A stretch of 62,000 nucleotides of DNA. Origin: Cristatella mucedo (taxonomy: Eukaryota > Bryozoa > Phylactolaemata > Cristatellidae). Made by a program: the position numbers and the translations under genes. Of this stretch, positions 1-9,965 are shown one piece after another; position 1 is the first letter of the stretch; each line of letters opens with the position of its first letter. The notes under the pieces were generated by a model, which was not told where the DNA came from, did not search any database, and saw nothing but the letters and a program-made list of their open reading frames with translations. Location: the NCBI GenBank assembly GCA_009760855.2, contig WPIO01000001.1, forward strand, positions 23,825,001 to 23,887,000, given 5' to 3'.

Positions 1-135
1 TCGAAGCATAATCCTCAGCAGGCCAGCCGAGAGTGGCTTGAGATTAGGGCATCATTTCACGTTCGTCATTGCTCGTACCGTTCGCTACAGAGCTGCCTCC
101 CACTGCCCAGTACTGCCTAGCCACTATCAGCTGAT

Positions 136-288
136 ATGGGGCCGAGAAAAGCAGTGGCTGTGACGGTGGATATTCTCTTCCAGGAAGTCACCGGTATCGT
201 AGAGCAAGCAGAGCAGGCCGATAAAGTAGCACTGCAGCTCAAATCGGATTGCGGTGAATTACAGATTGCGATGCAATCAAGTAGTTAG
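136..288 (+). CDS. Small ORF or last exon of an upstream gene, unidentified
   Basis: A 50-codon open frame runs from an ATG to a TAG. It is rich in Glu, Gln, Ala and Val, and its middle (EVTGIVEQAEQADKVALQL) could form an amphipathic helix. A pyrimidine-rich stretch ending in CAG lies at about 172-183, so the conserved-looking part could be the terminal exon of a gene that starts left of the window. No family is recognised. An L2-like LINE fragment begins within 30 bases of the stop. The frame could be chance. Confidence 0.2.
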   Translation: MGPRKAVAVTVDILFQEVTGIVEQAEQADKVALQLKSDCGELQIAMQSSS

Positions 289-317
289 GGGTGCAACCAG
301 GTGCCACTCGTAAATAG

Positions 318-455
318 TAAAGCCTCTCCCTCAATACCCTGGAAGCTGAACGCTTTGTTCCAGCATGATCTTTCCCTAGATGACCATATCAGCTCAAAGG
401 TCACGTCCGCACGTTTTCAGATACAAAAGAATTGCAAAAACTCAGACCTTTGATA
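318..455 (+). mobile_element. L2/CR1-like LINE fragment (RT C-terminal region)
   Basis: The translation carries the string [11 protein letters not shown], the same signature ([11 protein letters not shown]) found in the better copies at 47.4, 49.2 and 50.3 kb. In those it lies just C-terminal of the reverse-transcriptase palm. Both ends are truncated, and the right side runs towards the CA microsatellite. Confidence 0.5.
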
Positions 456-593
456 AGGATGGCACAGCCAAGTTAGAACTTGAATTTATAAAAACCCGTC
501 AAGACTTCTATTGCTCTCTCAGTGCATTTATTGTTGCATATGTGATAAATGCAAGCACGCTCTGCCTACGGGCACACAAAAACAAACATACAG

Positions 594-635
594 TGTGCAC
601 ACATGCACACACACACTCACTCACACACACACACA

Positions 636-693
<58 letters not shown>

Positions 694-718
694 CACACAC
701 ACACACACTAACACACAC
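594..718 (+). repeat. (CA)n microsatellite
   Basis: About 125 bases of nearly pure CA, with a few interruptions (CTCA, CCCA, GCA, CTAA). All open frames across it are low-complexity Thr/His or Cys/Val artefacts. Confidence 0.97.
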
Positions 719-788
719 AAATAGGCACCAATTCCTGTGTACATGCATTCGTGTATATGCATAAATAAATAAATAAATATTTATATAC

Positions 789-790
<2 letters not shown>

Positions 791-831
<41 letters not shown>

Positions 832-832
832 C

Positions 833-925
<93 letters not shown>

Positions 926-940
926 GGTGGGTGTATGTGT
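791..940 (+). repeat. (GT)n microsatellite ending in (GGGT)n
   Basis: GT repeat with a GCGCGCGTGCGTGC interruption near 823-838, ending in about four GGGT units. It lies about 70 bases from the CA tract at 594-718, so the two blocks are reverse complements and could pair. Confidence 0.97.
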
Positions 941-1339
941 GCATGTGCAGTTTATATTGGATATACATGCATGCACGTTTATGTACCTGCACATGCATAT
1001 GCACGGATACATACAACCGTCCATGCATGGTACATTATTGACTCCACTCATGCTCGTCTTCTGTCAGACAGCCACCTGTCGATGCTCATCGCACTATGAT
1101 ACACTGTATCAGGGCCGTTTGCCTCGGTGGCATCGGCAGCAGCAGCTGCTTTCTACTCGGATCAGGTAACGCCTCCCTGTGGGTCTCGAGGGTCGTTTAC
1201 ACATGCCGCTCTAATTAAAAGCTTGGGAAACACTCGAATACACGCCCTGGCATCTTTGGGTGTTTTTGGAGCTTTGCATACCAAAGGTGCATAAGCAGTA
1301 AACCAAGATCGAGCCTGGCATTTGGCTGCTGGTGCCGAC

Positions 1340-2450
1340 TACGGCTACGCCCGGAGCCGCCTGCACCTAGCCTGGCGTGGCAGGCCGGCAAGACGTGTGA
1401 GGGCTTCTTAGCCGTATGCTGGCTGGCAGCACCAGCCAGCGAGTGACGGCGTTGGCTGCTGCTGCGTACTTGCCGAGGTTACTCCAATAACAAGCGCCCC
1501 GAGCGACTATTTGCTTTCGCGATACCTCAGCCGCTCGGCTAAGGAATGCGATGGCACAGCCGCTGCCGGCAGAGGGCACGTGGCTCTTCGCCTGCCGACG
1601 ACCAGCAGCACCAGCAACGCCGCACAGCTCCAGCAGCCACACCCCTGCCGGACGGCGGCATTCCTCGCCGAGAATCGAGAGAGCGCGAGCATCTTTTGCC
1701 CGGCACCTGTGTATCGCTGTCCGGAGGGAGCAAAAAAGCCGGCACAGCTCGGAGCGCCAGCGGAGGCTGCTGCTGGCGCTTCGAGCCACTTTTGGTTTGC
1801 TGCTTATGGGGCTATTATTATGGCTGCCGATCGGGGAAAAAAGACAGGAACCGCTGGCTGCATCCACTCGCTCGCATTGACTGCGAGCGACATTTGAGTC
1901 CCTCCCCCGAGCGTCTAGCGCTACTATTGCAGCAGATGCCCGGATGGCGGAGGGGGTTGGGCCTGAGCCGCATCCGTGCCGGCTGCTGCGAGCCAAACAT
2001 AAGCTGAGAGCTCGCTAGAGGCTGAACTGGCTCGAGAGCCTAGTGCTGACGGGCGACGGCCGCGACCGCCGTGCCTAGCGAAACGTCGGGTTTCAGTTCA
2101 CCGAGCGCTCTCGGATAACAAAGACTTTAGGGTCGGTTAAGTTGTCTTTCTGTACAATTTCAAATGCAGATAGACAGGGCGAGCGACCTGCCGCGGCACT
2201 GAAAAGAATGTCGCCTCGAGCGGGCATCGATGCCACCCGGGTAGCTGGATGGCCCACTACCAACGCCCACTGCCGCTGCACAGCAAACGCGGGTCTGGCT
2301 CGAGCTATCCGGCGAACGGTCGAACGGCAGAGAGCCGCTGCAGCAGCAGCAGCAGAAGGAGCAGCGACCGGTGAGGATTCAGCTCGATATTATCATTACG
2401 GCCGTTCAAGGACGGTCACTGTAGGGTCGCCAGTGCAAAGCGCTCGTTAG
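1340..2450 (+). promoter_or_regulatory. CpG-rich block, putative promoter and first-exon region
   Basis: About 1.1 kb is markedly richer in CpG and GC than the flanks. Open frames on both strands are Arg/Ala/Ser-rich without recognisable domains, as expected of GC-rich non-coding DNA. It contains an ATG at 2208 and a consensus-like donor (GACCG|gtgagg) at 2370/2371 whose phase fits the first certain exon of the RhoGEF gene at 18624. The reading as that gene's promoter is inference; no TATA box or mapped start is visible. Confidence 0.4.
2208..2370 (+). CDS. Putative first coding exon of the PLEKHG-like RhoGEF
   Basis: The ATG has A at -3. It opens 54 codons plus one base, ending in an Ala run (AAAAAAAEGAAT) at the donor G|gtgagg. 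The leftover base joins the two leading bases of the exon at 18624 to give an Ala codon, so the frame is kept. The intron would be 16.25 kb. There is no domain in this stretch, and one phase in three would match by chance. If it is wrong, translation may start at the ATG at 18686. Confidence 0.35.
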
Positions 2451-2451
2451 C

Positions 2452-4930
2452 AACATTCTTTAAGCGAAACCGCATGCGAACTGGAGCCTAGGATCAGTCC
2501 CTGGCGGCTGTGATGGCTGCAGCTTGAACCGAATTTTTGTCGCTCACTTTTAGACCTTTTCATTTTCTTGCTCCAGCCATCGCGTTTGACATACTCGGTC
2601 CTCTTGTATCGTAACACCACTCTGTTGGCTCAAGTCGTTTAGCTGTCCCGTCTGTGCGAACTATTCTTTGTATGCTTATGTGTGCTAACGTTTATGCTGT
2701 CACTAACCAATGACAAGCTTTGTCTTGCAACAAATGTAATGTGCCTCGAGAGAGATGTAGTTCTCTCACGCACTAAACTTCAGTTTTATTACGATTGCTA
2801 GTATCCTGCTGGGATTCGGCTGGAGCTGGTAAGTGGAAATTTGAAGCCAAGACTGTAATGTCTGCGTTGAATGCAGAGGGTTGGTAGTTTCAATCGATGT
2901 AGCACTATCCCAGAAATCCCGAGGCGGCTGCTGGATCGTTACTGGCAGGACGAGAGTTTGTTGCACTCGGTCCCACAGCAGACAGCCTTCGGTCAATGAA
3001 TGTTTAAAAATAATTGTAGCAGTTCAGATGGGCATAGAGTGGCTAAGCTCTGACAGGCCTTGAAACTCAAGTGGGATTTGTAAAGACAGATTCACTGTTC
3101 TGTTGAGAAGCATCGGGTCACTTTAGCAGTGATAATAAATTGCTAAACTTCTTGGATTCTACGTCCAATCTGGATTCCGTAGAGAGGAGCCAGCTGCAAA
3201 GGCTGCGGCGACTTTTTTCTTAACAATCTTTCTACGACGAAATTCCAACCGATCAACCTGGTTAGTTCCTACGAACTGGCTCGATCCTTAGCTAGCTACT
3301 GAGGTTTGCGACGCTCACTTATTAGAAATGGAACTGCTGAGGCTGCGGTTCTACAGGGTTCGCTTTGACTACTTTCATATGCAGCCGTTGTATAGCAGGT
3401 CCCACACGGGCTCTGCTCTCAGAACCGGTAATCATGCCCAACAAAAAATTCTCACAGTCGGCTCAAGCAGCGCTTGATCAATCCAGATGTCGATTCAGGC
3501 TGGGCAAGAATGCAGCTAATCTTTTAACCACGACCCATCCAAAGCAGCAGATGTAGGCGTACCCAATAACTTGTAAAGCGGCTTAATTATTGCGATCGAA
3601 TTGCCCTGGAGGCTACACTGTATACAGGTGTTCGAAGCGTGTTGCTGTCTATGGGTTGCAGTACCAGCGCGGCTTTCTGTATAACTGTGGCCGCAGAGCC
3701 TAACACACCTCCTGCCAACTACTTCCCGTCTCCATCCATCCACCCGCCTGTCGCTCAAATTCCCTCCTACTTCCTCTTCTTCTCGTCCGCCTCCTCCCTC
3801 CATCACATTACCCTCATTCTCCAGCTATACCTGCACTCCTGACGTACTCAGTTCTCATCTCTCAGCAAAGCCCCACATTTAGCATCCGTTGATAGGTGAA
3901 GGCCCTGCCCACTCCAGGCTATGCCAGCTGATGACTTGCTTGAGTTTGCTTGCATTTCCAAGCAGATCAGAGTGAGACTATCCAGCGTGCACCGGCGTCC
4001 GGCCCTTTCTTATTGATGCATAGGTGTCTGGACTCATTATAGCTACATGCGAGTACCAGGCTCAGGTACAGCCAGTAAGCCAACCCAGCCAGCAGTCTAC
4101 CTCTGCCAGGCAGGCGACCACAACCCCCGTGGCTCATCGGTAAACAGAGCCGAGTCGAGGCCAGCTATCTGATAAAGGCTTTAATGTAATGCCGCGTGGC
4201 GTCCGGTAAACATTCTGACTCTGCTCGGCACTCTCTATTAACCTCTACGACCGTCAGACAAACAGGCCAAGGAGTAACAAAGTTGCCTACCAGCAATCTT
4301 GTGGAGCTGTGTGACTGGCTGCGCTTGTCAAGGACTTGTCAATGACTCGTAATGCTTGAGCTCAGGAATTTCCTGTGAACTTAAGTTACAAATAAACTGA
4401 GCTGTACCGTACAAGCACTCGCATAAAAATAGACTGTAGCGTTGACCAACCAGGCCTGATTTGCAACCGTGAACGGATGTGACTCGAAAATAGCCGCCAT
4501 TACTAGTGAGTAAGAACAAACTTATTAAGAGTAACTTACTAGTGAGTAACACACTACTAGTAAGAACAAATTACTAGTGAGTAAGAACAAACTTGAGTCT
4601 GGAACTATTTCCTCAATGAGCAGTACAATGACATCAACCAGCACATTGGGTGCTCCGTTAAGGTACAAGTTGGCAGAGGCTCGTGCAGAGTTCCGGTAGG
4701 AAGTGATCCAGAAGTTTCTCTTCACTACGCTGAGTTATGCTGACTGGGCATGCAGTTTTTTTTCGAGCGTATCATGCCATGTCACTGCTGCTAATAACTC
4801 ATTTAGTTAACGACAACCCAACGACACCGAGTGACACTGAGGCTGACGTTTGACTCTTCGCCAGGGAGTTCCTTGCGATGCCTTCGCATTTGGCGATCGC
4901 ACGGTCCGCAGCTTTCGTCAGGACGTTCTA
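2452..4930. other. No gene seen; low-complexity stretches
   Basis: No exon with coding character. It holds a pyrimidine-rich stretch at about 3710-3840 and a short AT-rich tandem repeat at 4499-4595 (listed separately). Short open frames have no conserved motif. Confidence 0.6.
4499..4595 (+). repeat. Short tandem repeat, unit about 20 bp
   Basis: The words TTACTAGTGAGTAAGAACAAA or its halves recur about four times, with one partial inverted copy (CACTACTAGTAAG). Confidence 0.75.
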
Positions 4931-4934
4931 GCCA

Positions 4935-5018
4935 TGACGAAAGCGCCTAGAAAGAGATAGAGTTCTCTGAGGGCACTTTATTATTATTATTATTATTATT
5001 AGTAGTAGTAGTAGTAGT
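4935..5018 (+). mobile_element. L2-like LINE, 3' tail only
   Basis: It has the family's terminal hairpin (AGCGCCTAGAAAGAGAT ... TTCTCTGAGGGCACT) followed by (ATT)n and (AGT)n. No coding sequence precedes it, so this is an extremely 5'-truncated insertion or the remnant of one. Confidence 0.75.
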
Positions 5019-5021
5019 AAT

Positions 5022-5440
5022 TGCGACCGTGGTCCTGTCGTCGACGGTGAGGTCTGGCCGCAGCCGGCTATCGCTTGCCGCCCCTCATCGGTCGATCTGC
5101 TGCTTCAGGTGATCCGGTAGCGCCTTATACATACACAGTCCGATTAGGACCGGGTCATGCCTGGCCCCGATGGCCGGCATCGTTGGGCAGCGGTTGCAGA
5201 GCGCATGCAGAAGCGTCTCGCTTTCCGGTTAGCAGCTTCAGCATGCGGCCGACTCCGAAGGGTCCAAGCGGTGGCCCACGCACGCACGGGTAGGAGGTTT
5301 AGGCCGAGTCGGTATAGCGCCAGGCCTTGAACGAAAGAAGTGGCTGCTTACCCAGGCACTCGCTCGCGTCGACCCAACGGGATCTGGAAGAATCACTGTT
5401 TTGATTGTTCGTGCTGCCCGGTGGGTTGACATTGAATCCT
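5022..5440 (-). mobile_element. Relic of a LINE with R2/NeSL-like C-terminus
   Basis: Read on the minus strand with frameshifts and stops, the segment gives a stretch like LALYRLGLNLLPVRA, then SETLLHALCNRC, then GARHDPVLIGLC, then LRPDLTVDD. This order (basic helix, Cys/His finger with ETLxH, RHD/N-V, RPDL...D) is typical of the region around the CCHC finger and restriction-like endonuclease of R2/NeSL-type non-LTR retrotransposons. It is GC-rich, unlike its flanks, and dead. It abuts the L2-like tail on its left. Confidence 0.5.
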
Positions 5441-5515
5441 TGGTGTGATATTGGTAGTACTTCCTATGATGGTGCGAAAATAATAAGTGTCGAAAGATGG
5501 AAGGGATAATGTGCT

Positions 5516-5961
5516 AATTTACATATGTAGCTGCAACTTGCACTCTTATAATTGAAATTAAACATCGTGCTGCACATGCCTTTGGTAACGGACAGACGTG
5601 CATAAATAGAATCCACCCGCAATTTTTCACCGGGGGGGGGGGGGCTCGCTAATATATAGTTAATATAAATTTAATGATGGTCAGCGCGCCCGTAAAGTTC
5701 CCGTACATGCAACTCAGTCCTGAATCGCTACCTGTGCGCAAACGGTTAAATTTCATAAAATAGATTTGTTCGTTTATTCAGTGAGCCAGGCTCACCAGCT
5801 AGGTCGTTAGGCACTCAGACCATTCTTCCAAAAAAGGTGAACTTTTCTACGATTTTCCCGTGTACAGTTTACAATTATATTAAACCTGCAATTTCTCCCG
5901 CCGTTGTGGGCCGGCGAGTTTTCCCAGCAATCAATTGGGAACGCAATCCTTTTAATACACG
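5516..5961 (+). repeat. Dispersed repeat A, copy 1
   Basis: It shares blocks with 55014-55470 in the same order and orientation: AGCTGCAACTTGCA / AGCTGCAACCTCCCA, CATGCCTTTGGTAACGGACAG / CTGCCTTTGGTAACCGATAG, ATAAATAGAATC, and CAGCAATCAATTGGGAAC. It contains a 13-base G run (5632-5644). The family is not recognised and no coding capacity is seen. Confidence 0.5.
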
Positions 5962-6039
5962 CTACGCCACTGCCGCTGCCGCCCAGTTCTACATACAAAT
6001 ATGGCGGTGTCCTGAAGTCGTATAAAGCGGCAAGCCACC

Positions 6040-6190
6040 GGGTCAAAGCCCGGGGCTAAGGTGCCCGAAGCCCATGAACTAGGTCGTGAGTTCGAGAACA
6101 GTGGTAGGCTATCCTTTATTGACCGCTGCCAGCTCTTACGATGGCCATTAAAGTTATTTTGGTGCTATATTCATGAATCTGATCAAGCAG
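6040..6190 (+). mobile_element. Degenerate tRNA-derived SINE (family 1)
   Basis: A tRNA-like head (GGGGCTAAGGTGCCC ... GTCGTGAGTTCGAGAAC, resembling A and B boxes) is followed by a diverged body with CTGCCAGCTCTTACGATGGCC. It matches family 1 (best copy at 34393) only weakly. Confidence 0.35.
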
Positions 6191-6299
6191 CCGAACTTGA
6201 TAGAGGCTTCACATCCGTTTCCGAAAGTAAACTCTCTATACATAATGGTTTAAACAACTGTTTGACGACAGGCCCTTCTGCCTAGTGTAACGAAGAGCG

Positions 6300-6920
6300 T
6301 TAGCCACCACACAGGCTGGCACACTGAGTAGCTGGAGGCGGGGCTTTCTACGTCACATCCGCCGATTTTGCGCCCACCCGTGAGTCGCCAGTACTAGACG
6401 GTACACGCTGTCTGCTGTCCGGTGGTGGCCGTGCGATTCGGAGCTGTTCTCGTAGGTGCTGGCGCCATTTCTTGGTCGTTCCAGAAGGTGTGTGACGACG
6501 TTCGTACAGTTATCCGACGTAAGTGGCCATTTAAATTCTGGCTGCTCTCTTCTCCAGCGGTACCAAGCGAGCCGCCGTTCTATCGTGGGGCGACCCTTTG
6601 TCGGTGGGGTCCGGTATGCAGAAATGTCTAGGACCGTGTCTTGGCTAAGACGCTGCTACAAGGACATACTTTAGGAGACATTCTCGTACCGCTTAGCGCA
6701 AGCCGCCGCAGATCGAAAGCGGCTGCACGGGCGACGCTAACCGCGGTAGGTCTCCAGTCCCGGGCGTGGCAGCCGGTCTGACGTCAGGTTAGACCGTTCG
6801 GCCGCCGTTTGCCTGCCGCGTTGTAGCCCATTAGAGCCGCAAGTTCGGACCGTCCTTTTCCAGGTGCTGTTTTTCCGTCTTTCTCTGTCTTGGACAGCTT
6901 GTTGGCGTCCCGATTCCAAA
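6300..6920. other. Second CpG-rich block, no gene recognised
   Basis: GC- and CpG-rich stretch with a possible donor (GCG|gtaggt) near 6745. It could be a non-coding alternative first exon of the RhoGEF gene or simply a GC-rich repeat. No conserved protein is seen on either strand. Confidence 0.3.
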
Positions 6921-7198
6921 GTTTTTAAAGGCTACCGGTTAGCTTTTTGATGGAAGTGCATTAGCGGCAGCGTAATGTCTGTTAATGACTTGTAGTCTGC
7001 CTAAGCGGCACACGGTAATGCCAGGGAATTGACCACTAATCTGCTGCAGCATCGGTCGCCTCTGTCCAGCTCATCCGGCATGCACGTGCTTGTTTTTGAG
7101 TGGGTGGGGCTTGGTGACGGTTGGCTCGATTGGGGCTGGGGCTGAAGGGGTGTCAGCAGCATCAGCAGTATCAGCAACAGCTGCAGGAGCAGGAGCAG

Positions 7199-7218
7199 CA
7201 GCAGGCAGGCAGGCAGGC

Positions 7219-7259
<41 letters not shown>

Positions 7260-7260
7260 T
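7199..7260 (+). repeat. (GGCA)n/(GACA)n microsatellite
   Basis: Four GGCA units run into about thirteen GACA units. A GCA-rich imperfect stretch lies directly upstream (7155-7198). Confidence 0.95.
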
Positions 7261-7299
7261 TGCCCGTTAGCACTTGATTCTTACCCCTGAATTGTTTCA

Positions 7300-9790
7300 G
7301 GGTCGATTTATCTTGTACGTTTTTTACCAGAACGTCGCCGAGCTTGCCCTTACTAGCACAGCCATGAAGTGTATGCGTTAAGAGCAGGTGGAAGCCTTTA
7401 GGGAATTGAGTCAGATTAGTTAAGGTCAGCTACGAGCTTCTCTTACACCAAGCCCACGGTGTCCAGTCGACTGTTCTAGCAAGGAACTTTGTATAATCCT
7501 TCATCAACTGCCTACAGTGTGATGCAATCATGACTTGATGCCAGACGGGCGTTTTGGCTTACCCTGGCCATTTTGTTATTACTTCTCTTTACAGACAGCT
7601 GGCTAGTGCTCCATTTCCTTCGTGTGCATCAGACCGACCGGGTCCAAACAATCAGGTGCCTTTAATCTACCTGTCTGCATGCCAGGCCGCTCCATGTCTT
7701 TGCCCATCCTGCTTTTCGGGCAGCAGGATAGGGCGTTGTTGCTTGACACCATGCCCTCTAAGCTGGGCTGTGCCCCCTCCCCCCTTGCACAACCGACTGG
7801 CCGTTCAGCCCTAGCACTTAATTGGCACTTGTTTGTCATCCTTCAGGCCTGCCTCGGTGCTTGCTGCCAGAGAGCATCTGTGCATGCTTTCAAACCAACC
7901 TAACGTCGAATGAAAAGAAAAGTGGTTGCTGCAAACTCACATTAAATAGCTCTTTTGGAGTGTCTCCACACTCAGTGGTTCGTTTTGTGTGCCTCTGTTG
8001 TGGCTAAAAACGAGTTTTCGGGTGTCCATAGCTGCCACTGGCTAGCTAGCTGCACTTAGCAAGCTTTAGTCATGGCCAGAGCAGGCTCTACATCTCTCTG
8101 GTGGCTTCTACTATCCTTCTCTGCACCCACTCCGATGCGGTTTTCCTTTGCTTGGCCCCTCGATGATATGCCTCTCTGAGGATCAACCTGTATAGGAGAT
8201 TCGGTGGCTGCTGTAGCTGGCAACCTGAAGTGGCCATTGATCTTCCTTGCAAGCACATTTAATTACTCCAGCACTCTCAGCATTCCGTGATTTTTCACAG
8301 CTGGCTCAGTCAGTCAATGTTTTTTGCCATCTGCCAAAGAACCCATTCAGTTAGCACCATCACCGGCCAGCCCCTAGGCTGCACCGGTCAGAAGTGGTAG
8401 CCTTTGCCCCATCCAAGTAGTGTTGCTGTCGGCTGTCGTCCCTCCCATAGCCAGCACATCACGTCATAGCTGCTTCTGTTGGCTGTGCCGAGAGTACAGC
8501 TCTTGATGGGAATTGCCCGGTGTCTGATGCTGGTGATTTCGAATCATTTTGATAGCCCGACATGACTCATTCAACATCTGGGTAGCCCAGGTCCGGACTC
8601 TCTCTGCCACCACCTGCCTGGCCTGCCTGGCTCACCCTCCCTGCTGGTTTGGCCAGCTTGGCAGTAGCTGGAGACTGAAGCCGATTTTTCTCATAGTTAC
8701 CAGCTGCTTACTAATAGGCGTTTGTGTGACACCAAGACGAATCCACTTCTGCACCATTAGCTGAACCTAGAGGTCTCCTATTCATCGATAGTGGTAATAG
8801 ACTCGAAGTCGCTTGATGCTTCCCATGCTAGGAATGTCGAAGGCCACTGATAGGGGTGGGGGGACTACCCTCACTGGGCGAAGTCTTGGGTTCTTTCCCC
8901 AGCATCACGAGTTTTTTGTATTCTTGGCTTGGGACAAAGAGATGCTCTAGACCAAAAAAATGCCATTCCTTTGTTGACGGGAAGTTCGGGGAGAGATGTG
9001 TGCAATGCAAGTCTGTTGGCTCAGCCTTAAAAGCATGCCTACAGTTTTGCTCGTAGGAAATGCCCAGTGAGCTGGTCACTGTGGTCTTAAGCCGGATTTC
9101 TAGTTAACCCATATTTTTTTCTTGGTCCTGCTCAACAGTGGTTTCAAGACCTCCTACTACTAGTAGATAAAGCTGTCCTGCATAAGACCAGCTCTGTTCA
9201 TCTCAGGCCAGAGCCAATTAAGGGGTTTGGAGGGGGGGGGAGAGGTTGCCAGTCTCTGAATGCATGCATGAGTAGGTCTTGCGAGAGAGGTTGCAGCAGC
9301 TACTGCTACTCGTGGATTGTATTTATCAATGGAGCTATCTAAATTTTTTTCAAGGCTGGCTGGTGTTTATATGCTCTTGTGAAGGGGTCTTTCTCATGTG
9401 CACCAAGTGGTATCGTTCATGCCTGCCACCTGATCGGGGCCAAAGCCGGCTCGTAACTAACTTTTCTTGAATCCGACAGGTAGTCGTGCACTCTTCTGGG
9501 GCACACTGTCCTCACTGACCCCGGTGTTGTCTTGTAGCAGGTTGTCGGTTCCATTGGTGCCACAGTGCAGTATTTTTTGTAGCTCATCTCAATCTCTCTT
9601 CCCACAGCTGGGCCATTGCCCACCGACAGCCTATGGAAATGCTTATTCAAGTGATGGAGGACGGGACAAGGGATGCTGTTCGCAAATGGCAGCTTGCATT
9701 ATGCTCGTAAAGAATGGAATGAGTGGCCGAGGAGAGAACAGGGGTGAAAGGAATGGTCATTGGGTGTGGTCATTTAATGAGTCTAGTGAC
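7300..9790. other. No gene seen; probable intron 1 of the RhoGEF gene
   Basis: Both strands were read for domains and splice-flanked open frames and none was found. It includes a short G run (9232-9240). Confidence 0.5.
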
Positions 9791-9794
9791 CATT

Positions 9795-9965
9795 GAAGAG
9801 ATTCAGCTGATTTCACAACCTCATTTATATAGTACCAGAAGAGTCTTGGCGGCTACCACTCCAGCTTGCAGTAGCTATACAGAATTGCCTGCTTTGCGGG
9901 AGACTCGAACCCAAGAACTTGGTCGTGAAGTGCTTGCAACTTATCCCTGGGCTAAGACCCAAAGA
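9795..9965 (-). mobile_element. tRNA-derived SINE, family 1
   Basis: The minus strand has the tRNA-like head (GGGCTAAG near 9950, B-box-like GGGTTCGAGTC near 9905) and the family tail; on the plus strand the tail reads GATTTCACAACCTCATTTATATAGTACCAGAAGAG in broken form. It is diverged from the 34393 copy. Confidence 0.6.

Noticed and set aside
380-1169. Long open frames of Thr/His or Cys/Val on both strands
   Set aside because: They are translations of the CA and GT microsatellites, which contain no stops.
1367-2007. Overlapping Arg/Ala-rich ORFs of 100-200 codons on both strands
   Set aside because: GC-rich DNA lowers stop frequency; no conserved motif, no consistent splice sites, frames on opposite strands equally long.
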